A stretch of 64,000 nucleotides of DNA from assembly GCF_000768875.1 (NCBI RefSeq), contig NZ_JRAO01000015.1, positions 62,192 through 126,191 of the forward strand. The letters are read 5' to 3'. Positions within the stretch are counted from its first letter, which is position 1. Each line of letters begins with the position of its first letter. A model generated the notes under the pieces. It was not told the DNA's origin. It saw nothing but the letters and a program-made list of their open reading frames with translations, and did no database searches. The translations under genes were made by a program, and so were the position numbers. Of this stretch, positions 1-8,374 are shown in pieces. This DNA comes from Porphyromonas sp. COT-239 OH1446. GTDB taxonomy: Bacteria; Bacteroidota; Bacteroidia; Bacteroidales; Porphyromonadaceae.

Positions 1-105
1 CTACTTCGACTAGGAGCCATCCCTCAAGAACATCGAGGCGAGGTCCTCCAAACGATCCAGCGGATCAAAGAACAAGCTCCCAGCCCCAATACCTCAAGAT
101 CCTAG
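1..105 (+). CDS. 3' end of an unidentified gene
   Basis: Frame 1 is open from the left edge to a TAG at 103-105 and encodes 34 residues beginning LLRLGAIPQEHRGEVL and ending in a short Ser/Pro/Asn-rich tail. Codon use (CTC, GAG, ATC) matches the real genes nearby, which supports this as a true C-terminus. It converges with the phosphoethanolamine transferase on the other strand, with an inverted repeat between them. The piece is too short for me to assign a family, and I do not guess a function. Confidence 0.45.
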   Translation, partial: LLRLGAIPQEHRGEVLQTIQRIKEQAPSPNTSRS

Positions 106-153
106 AACCTCACATCATGACCTCAATAAAAAGGGGAGGGATAGAGACGACAG

Positions 154-194
154 AGCCCCCGAGAGAGCCGCAGTTGGCGACCCTCTCGGGGGCT
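154..194. terminator. Inverted repeat between convergent genes
   Basis: A perfect 12-bp stem (AGCCCCCGAGAG at 154-165 with its complement at 183-194) encloses a 17-nt loop. It lies between the end of the left-edge gene and the end of the minus-strand transferase. No uridine tract follows directly on either strand, although the minus-strand transcript becomes U-rich some 15-25 nt later. It is probably a terminator or 3'-end stabiliser shared by both genes. The rest of 106-290 shows no supported gene. Confidence 0.5.
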
Positions 195-290
195 TGTATG
201 CAGAGATAGAGTAAATGTCGAAGCGCAGAGATATTCGAGCCCGAGAAGAAGCGGAGCAGAGGTGTACACATGACCCTACTCCACTCATCA

Positions 291-2114
291 TCACAGGACA
301 AGCTCCTGATTTAGGCTGCGGATGATGCGAGGACGAGAGGCTCGGTAGCCAGGAGAGAGGAACTCCAGCTCGGGGGTGCTGTATTGAGTACGAATGCCCA
401 GCAGAGCTGGCAGTGTATGGGTGAATAGATCCAACATAATACGACGATCCTTGTAGGAAACTAATTGCTCATAAAGCTCTGGGTATTTGTTCCTCATAGA
501 GGGGCTCATATAGATAAGCAAAGGAACGGAGACGCCCCCGACAGTCATCCCATGGTCGCAATAAGTTGGATTTCTCGGGTCATCATAGAGGATCTCCCCA
601 TGGTCAGAGAAATATAGAAGTAGCGTGGACCGATTCGAGTACCTATTGATGATCTCGGAGACAACATAGTCGTTATAGTAAACACTATTCACATAGTCTG
701 CAATGTCTTGGTCCGGCTTCTCTCCTCGACGGATCGGGAGGTCTTGGGGAGTGAACCGAGCATAAGCCTCGGGGAAACGCTTCTTGTAGAGAGGGTGCGA
801 GCCGAGCAGGTGTACGACCTGCATCAATCCAGACCGCCCCTTAGCCCTAGCCTTGTCGACACTGATGAGATAGGGGAAGACCCCTTCGTCAAAGAAGTGC
901 TTCGTTTGGTCATGCTCCTCATCGATACTTCGGGCATGCACATAGTGGTGCTCATCAGCTAGATGGGCGAAGGTATTGATAGGCTGGATGAAGGTACCAC
1001 TGCTCTCCTGGTTGCTGATCCACTCAACCCAATAGCCCGCCTGAGCAAAAACTGTAGGCAATGCGGGGTAGTCATACCAATTGCCTCCAGAATCATTCGT
1101 CTGATAAGTCAAGATCTTGGTCAGAGACTCTATCGTATTCGGTGCGGGGCTAACCACGCTATCATAGGCGATTAGATCGCCTGTGCTGAGTATCGAGTCT
1201 AGCCTAGGGGTATTGGACAAGGGGTAGCCGTAGCAGTGCATATAATCACGGCGGAGCGTCTCCCCGATCACCACGATGACATTCAGATCCTCTTGAGCAG
1301 GGGTAGAGGGGTCTTGATGGACAGAGAGCTGTAGATCAATATCTTTCATTCGCTCTACACTGGAGGCTATAGCCTTTGAGTTTTTGAGGAAGCCAATAGT
1401 ATTCCACAGCACCCTATCATTAGGAGCAATGGTCAAATCGTAGGCATGGCCACTGGTCATAACCTTATCGTAAGTTCTAGGCAGAGAATATAGAGCGGTC
1501 ATAAGGGTGGGAACGACAAGTAGTAGGCTCAAGACAATGCTCGAGAACTTAGACCACCAGCGAGGACTATATCGCACCCAGACCCAGGATATGAGTAGAA
1601 GTAGGCACAGCATCCCCACGGGTCTAATCAAGGTGGATAGGGATAGGCTAGACTCAATATATTCGCTCGCCTCCGAGGGGTTCGTCCCAGCCAAGGCTAA
1701 GACCACCCCATGGCTATAAACAGCACCATACCGGCCGAGCGTGAAGGCCTCTAGCAAAAAGATCGAGGAAGACAAGAAAACAATGACACCCCCTGCGAGC
1801 TGTCGTCCCCAGCGAGAGGAGAATAAGGCATGCCCCCACCACAGAAGTGAGGACCAAAAAGCTATTCGGATGAAGCCCCTAACGAGGGTTTCCGTCTGTG
1901 ATAGACCAACGATGAGCTCCTCACCCTCCGGCAACAAAGCGTAAGACCGAGAGACGAACTGGACGTTGATCACCATCTGTAGGGTAAATGCCAGCAGGAA
2001 GACCCAGGAGGATCTCCCCAAGCGTTCCCAATAGGCATTCAGGAAAAGGTGCTCTTGCACCCATTTCGTAAGTGTACTCTTATTCATTAGTTGTTTCAAA
2101 CATGTTTTATGCAA
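291..2114 (-). CDS. Phosphoethanolamine transferase (EptA/CptA-like, sulfatase fold)
   Basis: This is a membrane enzyme expected to move phosphoethanolamine from phosphatidylethanolamine onto a lipid A or LPS core sugar at the periplasmic face. The first ~215 residues hold about five hydrophobic spans (near 38-55, 80-98, 107-125, 165-180, 190-208). The catalytic domain follows, with the nucleophile motif GET (Thr about 286), a CYGYPLSNTPRLD stretch just after it, and the metal-binding SDHGE near 503. Full length for the family is about 550-600 residues, so it looks intact. An internal Met at 2087 is an equally good start. It lies 32 nt downstream of the DUF695 gene and is probably cotranscribed. 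The acceptor (lipid A or core) cannot be read from sequence. Such enzymes usually lower sensitivity to cationic peptides. Confidence 0.85.
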   Translation of the reverse strand: MHKTCLKQLMNKSTLTKWVQEHLFLNAYWERLGRSSWVFLLAFTLQMVINVQFVSRSYALLPEGEELIVGLSQTETLVRGFIRIAFWSSLLWWGHALFSSRWGRQLAGGVIVFLSSSIFLLEAFTLGRYGAVYSHGVVLALAGTNPSEASEYIESSLSLSTLIRPVGMLCLLLLISWVWVRYSPRWWSKFSSIVLSLLLVVPTLMTALYSLPRTYDKVMTSGHAYDLTIAPNDRVLWNTIGFLKNSKAIASSVERMKDIDLQLSVHQDPSTPAQEDLNVIVVIGETLRRDYMHCYGYPLSNTPRLDSILSTGDLIAYDSVVSPAPNTIESLTKILTYQTNDSGGNWYDYPALPTVFAQAGYWVEWISNQESSGTFIQPINTFAHLADEHHYVHARSIDEEHDQTKHFFDEGVFPYLISVDKARAKGRSGLMQVVHLLGSHPLYKKRFPEAYARFTPQDLPIRRGEKPDQDIADYVNSVYYNDYVVSEIINRYSNRSTLLLYFSDHGEILYDDPRNPTYCDHGMTVGGVSVPLLIYMSPSMRNKYPELYEQLVSYKDRRIMLDLFTHTLPALLGIRTQYSTPELEFLSPGYRASRPRIIRSLNQELVL

Positions 2115-2146
2115 ATGAGTAAATCAAAGGCTCTCCAACCTTCGAG

Positions 2147-2584
2147 TTATTCGATATCGGGTGTGTTGAGGGAGAGGAGGTCGAGGTACTCCTCCCAGTC
2201 GGGATCTTCTTCACAGAGGATCTCTAGTGGGAGGGTTTCATAGGGAGCTAGACACTCATTGAGCCGCTCGCCAAAGGAGGGCAGATGTCGGGTGTAGAAG
2301 ACCCAGTACTTCTCCCCTGCTCCTGTATAATTGCCTGTCAAGATGGCCAATTTGTCTCGCTCCATAATCCGGCGCAGCTTGGGCTCTATCTCAGCGATCA
2401 GAGCTCCAGTTGATTCGTCAGGCATCCCAACTTCGTCAGCAGAGTAGGGCCACTTGATCTCCACCCGAACTCGAAGCTTCTTGCTCTGCATAAACTCCTC
2501 GAGCTCCAGCCTTCCCGTTACGAAGACAAGCTGTCCATTCTTTCCCTCACTGAGGGAGGTAAACCAATTATCCGTCAGTTTCAT
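2147..2584 (-). CDS. DUF695-family protein
   Basis: A 145-residue soluble, acidic protein with no signal peptide. The N-terminal half matches what I recall of DUF695: a Trp/Phe-rich start (NWFTSLSEGKNGQLVFVTGRLEL), a central WPY...GMPDE block, and a second half carrying IEPKLRRIMERDKLAILTGNYTGAGEKYWVFYTRH. The family has no established biochemical role. It is the first gene of a likely two-gene unit with the phosphoethanolamine transferase and starts about 40 nt after a TACCTTTG box. The shared operon does not by itself imply shared function. Confidence 0.7.
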   Translation of the reverse strand: MKLTDNWFTSLSEGKNGQLVFVTGRLELEEFMQSKKLRVRVEIKWPYSADEVGMPDESTGALIAEIEPKLRRIMERDKLAILTGNYTGAGEKYWVFYTRHLPSFGERLNECLAPYETLPLEILCEEDPDWEEYLDLLSLNTPDIE

Positions 2585-2621
2585 ACCTTGTCAGTTATTA
2601 TTGAGATCTCTAAAGACGAAG

Positions 2622-2629
2622 CAAAGGTA
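2622..2629 (-). promoter_or_regulatory. -7 box for the DUF695/transferase pair
   Basis: On the minus strand this reads TACCTTTG, an exact match to the Bacteroidota -7 consensus TAnnTTTG, 38 nt before the DUF695 start. No clear TTG -33 box is seen at the usual 19-21 nt spacing, so the call rests on the -7 box and its position. Confidence 0.55.
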
Positions 2630-2791
2630 ATGCTTTCTCCCTTTGCCCGAGACCTACAAGAAGTAAGTCTCCTCTGTCAGTTTGACTGAGGTTAGCCTCT
2701 CTCACTAGGCAATGGGAGTTAGATCAGGATGTAAACTTCGGAGTTTAAATCCCATTAAATGCACTATTTGTGCAAATAACGGCATACATAT

Positions 2792-2823
2792 TTTGTTTGT
2801 CTGCAGTAGTTTTTTTAACTTTG
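2792..2823 (+). promoter_or_regulatory. Promoter of rimP-nusA-infB
   Basis: TTTG at 2792-2795 and TAACTTTG at 2816-2823 are separated by 20 nt, matching the Bacteroidota -33/-7 arrangement (TTTG, 19-21 nt, TAnnTTTG). Transcription would start near 2830, giving a leader of about 85 nt before rimP. That leader holds the hairpin at 2839-2870. Confidence 0.75.
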
Positions 2824-2838
2824 TCAGCGGAATGAGAT

Positions 2839-2876
2839 ACATGGAGGAGGCAGAAAGGCTTCCTCCATGTTTCTTT
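2839..2876 (+). terminator. Terminator-like hairpin in the rimP leader
   Basis: ACATGGAGGA at 2839-2848 pairs perfectly with 2861-2870. The stem extends to about 13 bp with one G-U pair around a tight loop, and TTCTTT follows at once. It lies downstream of the rimP promoter and upstream of the rimP start, so it is inside the transcript. By form it is an intrinsic terminator placed in a 5' leader, that is, a candidate attenuator. NusA, encoded by this operon, modulates hairpin-dependent termination, so autoregulation is plausible, but this is inference. No alternative antiterminator pairing was established by eye. Confidence 0.55.
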
Positions 2877-2913
2877 AGTAGCATATCACCATTTCATCAA
2901 CCGATAGAGCATT

Positions 2914-3384
2914 ATGATAGAGCAGTCAGTAATCCAATCCATCGTGCAGGCCCACATCGAGCAGCACAATCCCGACCTATACATCGTGGAGGTATCGATA
3001 CACCCAGGCAACCGCATCCTCGTGGAGATCGGTGCAGATCAGGGCGTTAGCATCGATGAATGCGTGGCCTTGAGCAAACACATCGAGAGCCAACTAGATC
3101 GTGAGGAGGAGGACTTCGAGCTCGAAGTTGGCTCGGCTGGCATTACCTCTGCCTTCAAAGTACTTCGCCAGTACATCGGGGCGATCGGCTCAGAGGTCGA
3201 GCTACTCCGCAAGGGTGGCATCAAGGAGAGAGGCCTACTGCGCTCAGCCAACGAGAGCGGAGTAGAGCTCGAGGTCGAACGCAAGATCAAACCTGAGGGG
3301 GCTAAGCGCAAGCAGCTCGTCCTCGAGGTCATCCAAATCCCCATGGACGAAGTCCTACAGACCAAACGTATTATCAAGATCTAA
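2914..3384 (+). CDS. rimP: Ribosome maturation factor RimP
   Basis: A 156-residue cytoplasmic protein of usual family length, needed for late 30S subunit maturation. The N-terminal alpha/beta domain (about 1-80) contains the conserved block CVALSKHIESQLDRE followed by FELEVGSAGI, the family's hallmark ending of that domain. The C-terminal Sm-like barrel (about 85-156) carries alternating hydrophobic strands and ends IIKI. It is the first gene of the classic rimP-nusA-infB transcription and translation operon, with only 15 nt to nusA. Expression is likely controlled by the upstream promoter and leader hairpin. Confidence 0.95.
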   Translation: MIEQSVIQSIVQAHIEQHNPDLYIVEVSIHPGNRILVEIGADQGVSIDECVALSKHIESQLDREEEDFELEVGSAGITSAFKVLRQYIGAIGSEVELLRKGGIKERGLLRSANESGVELEVERKIKPEGAKRKQLVLEVIQIPMDEVLQTKRIIKI

Positions 3385-3399
3385 AGCAACAACTCAATA

Positions 3400-4743
3400 A
3401 TGGCAAAGAAAAAAGAAACAACAAGTCTGATCGACTCTCTAGCAGAGTTCAAAGACCTCAAAAACATCACCAAGGAGACCATGGTGAGCGTCCTGGAGGA
3501 CGCTTTCCGCAATGTACTCTCTAAGATCTTCGGGACAGATAGCAACTGCGATGTCATCATCAACCCCGAGCGTGGAGACTTCGAGATTTGGCGCACACGC
3601 CGTGTCGTGGGCAATGGAGAGGTAATCAATCCCCCCCTCGAGGTGGAGCTCAAGGAGGCTCAGATGCTTGACCCCGAGGCCGAGATCGGCGAAGAGGTTA
3701 CCGACCAAGTGGACTTCTCGGCCTTCGGTCGTCGTGCCGTCATCAACCTACGTCAGGCCTTGGCCAGCCGCATCCTCGAGCTACAGAAGGACAACTTCTA
3801 CGCTAACTTTTCCTCTCGTATCGGAGAGCTCATCACCGCCGAAGTCTATCAGGTTTGGAAGCGAGAGGCTCTGCTCATCGATGATGAGGGTAACGAGCTC
3901 TTGATGCCCAAGAGCGAACAGATCCCTGGAGACTTCTTCCGCAAGGGAGAGACTGTGCGTGCCGTGATTGCCCGTGTAGAAAATGAGAACAACAATCCTA
4001 AGGTCATTCTCTCCCGCTCAAGTGGGGAGTTCCTCAAGCGTCTACTCGAGCTCAACGTGCCTGAGATAGCCGATGGATTGATTACCCTCAAGGCCGTGGC
4101 ACGCATCCCAGGCGAGCGTGCCAAGATAGCTGTCGAATCATACGACGACCGCATTGATCCCGTAGGGGCCTGCGTCGGGATGAATGGCTCTCGTATCCGA
4201 GGTATCGTACGTGAGCTGCGTGGGGAGAATATCGACGTTACGACCTATACGAGCAATACCCTACTCTTCATCCAAAGAGCCCTAAGCCCAGCCAAGGTAT
4301 CAGCTATTACACTCAGCGAGGGAGATGTCAAGGAGGCAGAGGTTTACGTTCGCCCCGAGGAGGTACCACTGGCCATCGGGAAGAATGCCTCCAACCTCAA
4401 ACTCGCATCGCTACTCACAGGCTACCGCATAGAGATCTTCCGAGATGGAGAGACTGAGGGTGAGGAGGACATCTATCTAGATGAATTCGACGACGAGATC
4501 GATCCATGGGTAATTGATCTGCTCAAGAACATGGGTTGCACCACAGCCAAGGCTGTCCTCAAGAAGGGCAAGGAGGAGGTTATCACCTCCACAGACCTCG
4601 AGGAGTCTACAGTAGATCACCTCTTCGCAGTCCTAAGCGCAGAGTTCGGCGACGAAGAGAGCGAAGGGGCTACTGAGGAGGAGGCTACCAACGAAGAAGA
4701 CCTCGACCCTAAGGAGGGCGAGAGTGAGGGAGCTCAAGATTAA
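3400..4743 (+). CDS. nusA: Transcription termination/antitermination factor NusA
   Basis: A 447-residue RNA polymerase accessory protein that promotes pausing and hairpin-dependent termination and acts in antitermination. Domain order is visible: an N-terminal polymerase-binding domain (about 1-125), an S1 barrel (about 130-200, with ELITAEVYQVWKREALLID), then KH1 and KH2 (about 230-370) including the signature DPVGACVGMNGSRIRGIV and PLAIGKNASNLKLASLLTG. The acidic tail after about 380 (many Glu, ending GESEGAQD) replaces the repeated acidic domains of E. coli NusA, as in many other phyla. It sits between rimP and infB, with 107 nt before infB that show no strong terminator. Confidence 0.96.
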   Translation: MAKKKETTSLIDSLAEFKDLKNITKETMVSVLEDAFRNVLSKIFGTDSNCDVIINPERGDFEIWRTRRVVGNGEVINPPLEVELKEAQMLDPEAEIGEEVTDQVDFSAFGRRAVINLRQALASRILELQKDNFYANFSSRIGELITAEVYQVWKREALLIDDEGNELLMPKSEQIPGDFFRKGETVRAVIARVENENNNPKVILSRSSGEFLKRLLELNVPEIADGLITLKAVARIPGERAKIAVESYDDRIDPVGACVGMNGSRIRGIVRELRGENIDVTTYTSNTLLFIQRALSPAKVSAITLSEGDVKEAEVYVRPEEVPLAIGKNASNLKLASLLTGYRIEIFRDGETEGEEDIYLDEFDDEIDPWVIDLLKNMGCTTAKAVLKKGKEEVITSTDLEESTVDHLFAVLSAEFGDEESEGATEEEATNEEDLDPKEGESEGAQD

Positions 4744-4850
4744 CTCGCTCGAGGCCGAGTAAGCGGGAGGCGAAGGCCCAAGGATACCCCTCCCGACAGA
4801 CCCAGGGGACAGAGCGTCCCAGATAGACATTACACAAAGAAATAGCAAGT

Positions 4851-7766
4851 ATGGCAAAAGATATAAAGTTAGTAGAACTAGCCAAGAAGCTCAACGTCGG
4901 GGTGCGCAGCCTGCAAGAGACCTTGGAGCAGAAGGCCCTGCTAGAGGCCGCCACACCCAATACCCGTGTTGGCCGCCAAATCGCAGAGCAGCTCATCCAA
5001 GAGCATGGCAAGGGCCTCCCCCGTGAGGCTATTGAGCAGATCAAGCAGGAGCTCTTCGCCCCAGTGAAGCAAGAGGCTAGCCCTCGCACCGAGACTAAGC
5101 TCGAGCCCAAAGCTGAGGTAGAGGCTGCACCCCAGCCCCACAAGCAAGAGTTCAAGGTCGTAGGCCACATCGAGGATCTGAACAAGAGGGCTCAGGGCGA
5201 GCCCCAAGCAAAGCCTAAGGTCGAGGTAAAGCCCGAAGTGAAGCCTGAGGCTAAAAAAGAGGAGGCTAAGCCTGCCCAGTATGTAGAGCCTCAACCTCAA
5301 GTCAAGGAAGAACCTAAGGTCGAGGTAAAGCCCGAGACCAAGCCACAGACAGAGAGCAAGAGTACACCCAAGATCGAGACTGAGCCCAAGCCAGCAGTAC
5401 CCCCTGTAGCAGAGGCTGAGGCGAAGCCCGCCCCCTCAACCGAGACCCTTGCCCCCGCAACTAGCGAGGCAGGGACGACGGAGACCGAGGGAGGGATATT
5501 CCGCCACACAACTCCTGAGGGGGTTCAACTCAAGGTGGTGGGCAAGATCGACCTCTCGAGCATCAATGACAGCATGCGCCCAGCCAAAAAGACAAGAGCT
5601 GAGCGAAATAAGGAGAACAACGAGCGCAAGAAACGGGCTCGCATCAACAAGAGTGCTGTCGATGTCAAAGCCGAGGTAGCCAAGGCCAATGATGGTTCGA
5701 ACAAGAAGGCCTCAACAGGTAAGAACGGGATGAACGGCAAGGGCTCTCAACCCAACTCTGATCGCAACCAGCGCAATGGGCAAGGCAATGGCTCAGCCAA
5801 CAAGAACGACCGCAAGGGTAAAAAGCAGAAGGCTGAAGCTCCCAAGGCTGTCGTAACAGACGAGGATGTACAGCGTCAGGTCAAGGAGACTCTTGCTCGC
5901 CTTACGGGCAAGAGCCCTCAGTCAGGCAAGAGTGCCAAGTATCGCCGAGACAAGAGAGACGCTGCCCGCTCTGCCGCCCAAGATGCCCAAGAGGCAATGG
6001 AGCAGGAGAGCCGCACCCTCAAGCTGACAGAGTTCGTTACTGTGAGCGACCTGGCCAATATGATGGACGTGCCAGTAACCAAGGTCATCGCCACCTGTAT
6101 GAGCGTAGGGCTTATGGTATCGATCAATATGCGCCTGGATGCTGAGACGATCGACCTCGTAGCTGAGGAGTTTGGCTTCCAAACAGAGTTCGTCAGCGCA
6201 GAGGTGGTTGAGTCCATCGGTCAAGAGGAAGAGGATAGTGAGGAGGATCTGACCAGCCGTCCGCCCATTGTTACAGTAATGGGACATGTAGACCATGGTA
6301 AGACCTCGCTCCTAGACCGCCTACGCAATACCAACGTCATCGCAGGCGAGGCTGGGGGGATTACTCAGCACATCGGGGCATACAGCCTCAAGCTATCCAA
6401 TGGCAAGCGCATCACCTTCCTCGATACCCCAGGACACGAAGCCTTTACCGCTATGCGTGCACGAGGAGCGAAGATCACCGACATCGCCATTATCATCGTG
6501 GCAGCAGATGACGACGTGATGCCTCAGACCAAGGAGGCCATTAACCACGCAGCTGCAGCTGGTGTACCCATCGTCTTTGCTATCAATAAGATTGACAAGC
6601 CTGCCGCCAACCCCGACCGCATCCGAGAGCAGCTGGCCGCAATGAATTACCTCGTAGAGGATTGGGGCGGGAAGTATCAGTGTCAAGAGATCAGTGCCAA
6701 GCAGGGTATCAACATCGATGAACTGCTGGAGAAAGTTCTCTTAGAGGCAGAGCTGCTCGAGCTCAAGGCGAACTCGAATCGTCGTGCCATCGGCTCTGTC
6801 ATCGAATCTTCGCTAGACAAGGGTCGAGGCTACGTTACAACCATCATGGTGCAGAACGGGACGCTCAACAATGGCGACATCGTCCTCGCTGGGACGTTCT
6901 TCGGTAGGGTGAAGGCGATGTTCAACGAACGTAACCAAAAAGTGCAGCAAGCTGGCCCCAGCACGCCTGTACTCATCCTCGGGCTCAATGGAGCACCCAC
7001 CGCGGGCGAGACCTTCAACGTCATCGAGACAGAGCAGGAAGCCCGTAGCATTGCGAACAAGCGTGAGCAGCTCAAGCGAGAGCAAGACAATCGAACTAAA
7101 AAGGGCCTTACCCTCGACGAGCTGGCTCGCCGACGTGCTTTGGGCAACTTCCAGGAGCTCAACGTCATCATCAAGGGCGACGTGGACGGTTCGATCGAAG
7201 CCCTCTCGGACTCGCTCATTCGCCTCTCTACAGAGGAGATCCAAGTCAACGTCATCCACAAGGGCGTGGGAGCAATCTCCGAGAGCGATATAGTGCTGGC
7301 CTCTGCCTCCTCGGCGATCATCATCGGCTTCCAGGTTCGTCCTATGCAGGCTGCCAAGCGCAAGGCTGAGGCAGAGGGTGTAGAGATCCGTACCTACTCG
7401 ATCATCTACGACACGATCGAAGACATCAAGAGTGCGATGGAGGGGATGCTCTCGCCAGAGATCAAGGAGAACGTGGTGGCAAACCTCGAGGTACAGCAGA
7501 CCTTCAAGATCACCAAGGTGGGGACGATCGCTGGCTGTATCGTACTCGAGGGGAAGATCAAGCGTTCGAACAAGATCCGCCTCATTCGAGACGGGATCGT
7601 CAAGTACTCAGGTGCTTTGGGCTCGCTCAAGCGTTTCAAGGACGATGCCAAGGAGGTGGTCATGGGTCAGGACTGCGGTCTGAATATCGATGGCTACAAT
7701 GACATCATGGTCGGCGACGTGATCGAGGCCTACGAAGAGATCGAGATCAAGAAGACGCTGGACTAA
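4851..7766 (+). CDS. infB: Translation initiation factor IF-2
   Basis: A 971-residue GTPase that places fMet-tRNA on the 30S subunit and drives subunit joining. The first ~60 residues form an IF2_N-type helical segment. About 80-215 is a low-complexity stretch rich in Lys, Glu, Pro and Val with KPEVKPEAK-like repeats, and about 240-370 is a Lys/Asn/Gly-rich linker. A second IF2_N domain comes next (near 395-450, [21 protein letters not shown]). The G domain begins near 472 with G1 GHVDHGKT, then DTPGHEAFT (G3) and NKIDKP (G4), followed by the beta-barrel and C-terminal domains to KKTLD. It is the last gene of its operon, with a strong terminator 24 nt after the stop. The long unordered N-terminus is typical of Bacteroidota IF-2. 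Confidence 0.97.
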   Translation: MAKDIKLVELAKKLNVGVRSLQETLEQKALLEAATPNTRVGRQIAEQLIQEHGKGLPREAIEQIKQELFAPVKQEASPRTETKLEPKAEVEAAPQPHKQEFKVVGHIEDLNKRAQGEPQAKPKVEVKPEVKPEAKKEEAKPAQYVEPQPQVKEEPKVEVKPETKPQTESKSTPKIETEPKPAVPPVAEAEAKPAPSTETLAPATSEAGTTETEGGIFRHTTPEGVQLKVVGKIDLSSINDSMRPAKKTRAERNKENNERKKRARINKSAVDVKAEVAKANDGSNKKASTGKNGMNGKGSQPNSDRNQRNGQGNGSANKNDRKGKKQKAEAPKAVVTDEDVQRQVKETLARLTGKSPQSGKSAKYRRDKRDAARSAAQDAQEAMEQESRTLKLTEFVTVSDLANMMDVPVTKVIATCMSVGLMVSINMRLDAETIDLVAEEFGFQTEFVSAEVVESIGQEEEDSEEDLTSRPPIVTVMGHVDHGKTSLLDRLRNTNVIAGEAGGITQHIGAYSLKLSNGKRITFLDTPGHEAFTAMRARGAKITDIAIIIVAADDDVMPQTKEAINHAAAAGVPIVFAINKIDKPAANPDRIREQLAAMNYLVEDWGGKYQCQEISAKQGINIDELLEKVLLEAELLELKANSNRRAIGSVIESSLDKGRGYVTTIMVQNGTLNNGDIVLAGTFFGRVKAMFNERNQKVQQAGPSTPVLILGLNGAPTAGETFNVIETEQEARSIANKREQLKREQDNRTKKGLTLDELARRRALGNFQELNVIIKGDVDGSIEALSDSLIRLSTEEIQVNVIHKGVGAISESDIVLASASSAIIIGFQVRPMQAAKRKAEAEGVEIRTYSIIYDTIEDIKSAMEGMLSPEIKENVVANLEVQQTFKITKVGTIAGCIVLEGKIKRSNKIRLIRDGIVKYSGALGSLKRFKDDAKEVVMGQDCGLNIDGYNDIMVGDVIEAYEEIEIKKTLD

Positions 7767-7789
7767 GCCCTTAGTCTCAGCACAGAAAG

Positions 7790-7845
7790 GCAATAGGCCA
7801 AGGCGAGGAGTCAGCTCTCTCGACCTTGGCCTATTGCTTTGTCTT
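7790..7845 (+). terminator. Intrinsic terminator of rimP-nusA-infB
   Basis: GCAATAGGCCAAGG (7790-7803) pairs perfectly with 7824-7837, giving a 14-bp stem followed directly by TTTGTCTT. It begins 24 nt after the infB stop. This is a textbook rho-independent terminator on the plus strand. Confidence 0.85.
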
Positions 7846-7852
7846 ACAATGT

Positions 7853-7905
7853 AGGAGGCTGTAGCTCGAGCCGCTCAAAGAGCGGCGGACGATCTACAGC
7901 CTCCT
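7853..7905 (-). terminator. Hairpin downstream of the RNase P RNA gene
   Basis: A 12-bp outer stem (AGGAGGCTGTAG at 7853-7864 with 7894-7905) encloses a smaller 6-bp stem (CCGCTC/GAGCGG around AAA at 7871-7885). It lies just past the 3' end of rnpB on the minus strand, so it most likely ends or protects that transcript. There is no U-tract after it on the minus strand. A tRNA terminator near 10.96 kb also carries a GAGGCTG-type stem, so this may be a favoured local terminator form. Confidence 0.5.
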
Positions 7906-7916
7906 GTCTAGATGAG

Positions 7917-8316
7917 GGGAGGGGGGAGAGGATCTATAAGCCGAGTTCTGTACCCCAAGGCCGAGGCCTCGAGGCGTCTGTCATTTATCTGGGCCAGATG
8001 TCTCCACCTGGCTCTAGCGATCTACCCTCCGACATGGGGCGAGCAACCCTCATAACGTCGGTTTACATGATCTTGCAACCCATAAGGTGTACGGCCCAGC
8101 CTGTTGCCAGGGCTGGCGGTGAGCTCTTACCTCACCTTTTCACCCTTACCGACAGAGGTCGCTCCCGAGGGATTGACTCCTCTGTGGCGGTTCTTTTCTG
8201 TTACACTACTCTGCCCTCACGGACGGCTTCCCGTTAGGAAGTATGGAGCTCTGCGTTGCTCGGACGTTCCTCACCTGCCTCTAGGGCAAATGCGACAGAC
8301 CGATCTTCTCCCCCCT
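7917..8316 (-). ncRNA. rnpB: RNase P RNA (M1 RNA)
   Basis: Read on the minus strand, the 5' region contains GAGGAACGTCC, the P4/CR-I type core element (consensus GAGGAAAGTCC), soon after a GC-rich start. The 3' end contains ACAGAACTCGGCTTATAG, the conserved CR-V tail. The two ends pair through GGGGGGAGAAGATC-like and GATCCTCTCCCCCC-like arms, forming helix P1 and setting the boundaries near 8316 and 7917-7921. The length, about 400 nt, fits bacterial type A RNase P RNA. It is the catalytic subunit that trims tRNA 5' leaders; its protein partner rnpA is at 30220-30648. It follows mrp on the same strand with about 60 nt between and no clear promoter, so readthrough from mrp is possible. The exact ends are estimates. 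Confidence 0.93.
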
Positions 8317-8374
8317 GTAGGGGTCTTCTTCCCCTGGAGAGGGGGCGATGTATGGTAAAGGCCCAGGGCCTCAA

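Noticed and set aside
110-301. 63-residue minus-strand frame at the left edge
   Set aside because: It overlaps the inverted repeat and the end of the transferase gene and shows no coding signs.
3668-4154. Alternative frames within nusA and infB
   Set aside because: These are shadows with Ser/Arg-rich low-complexity translations caused by GC-rich codon use in the true frames.
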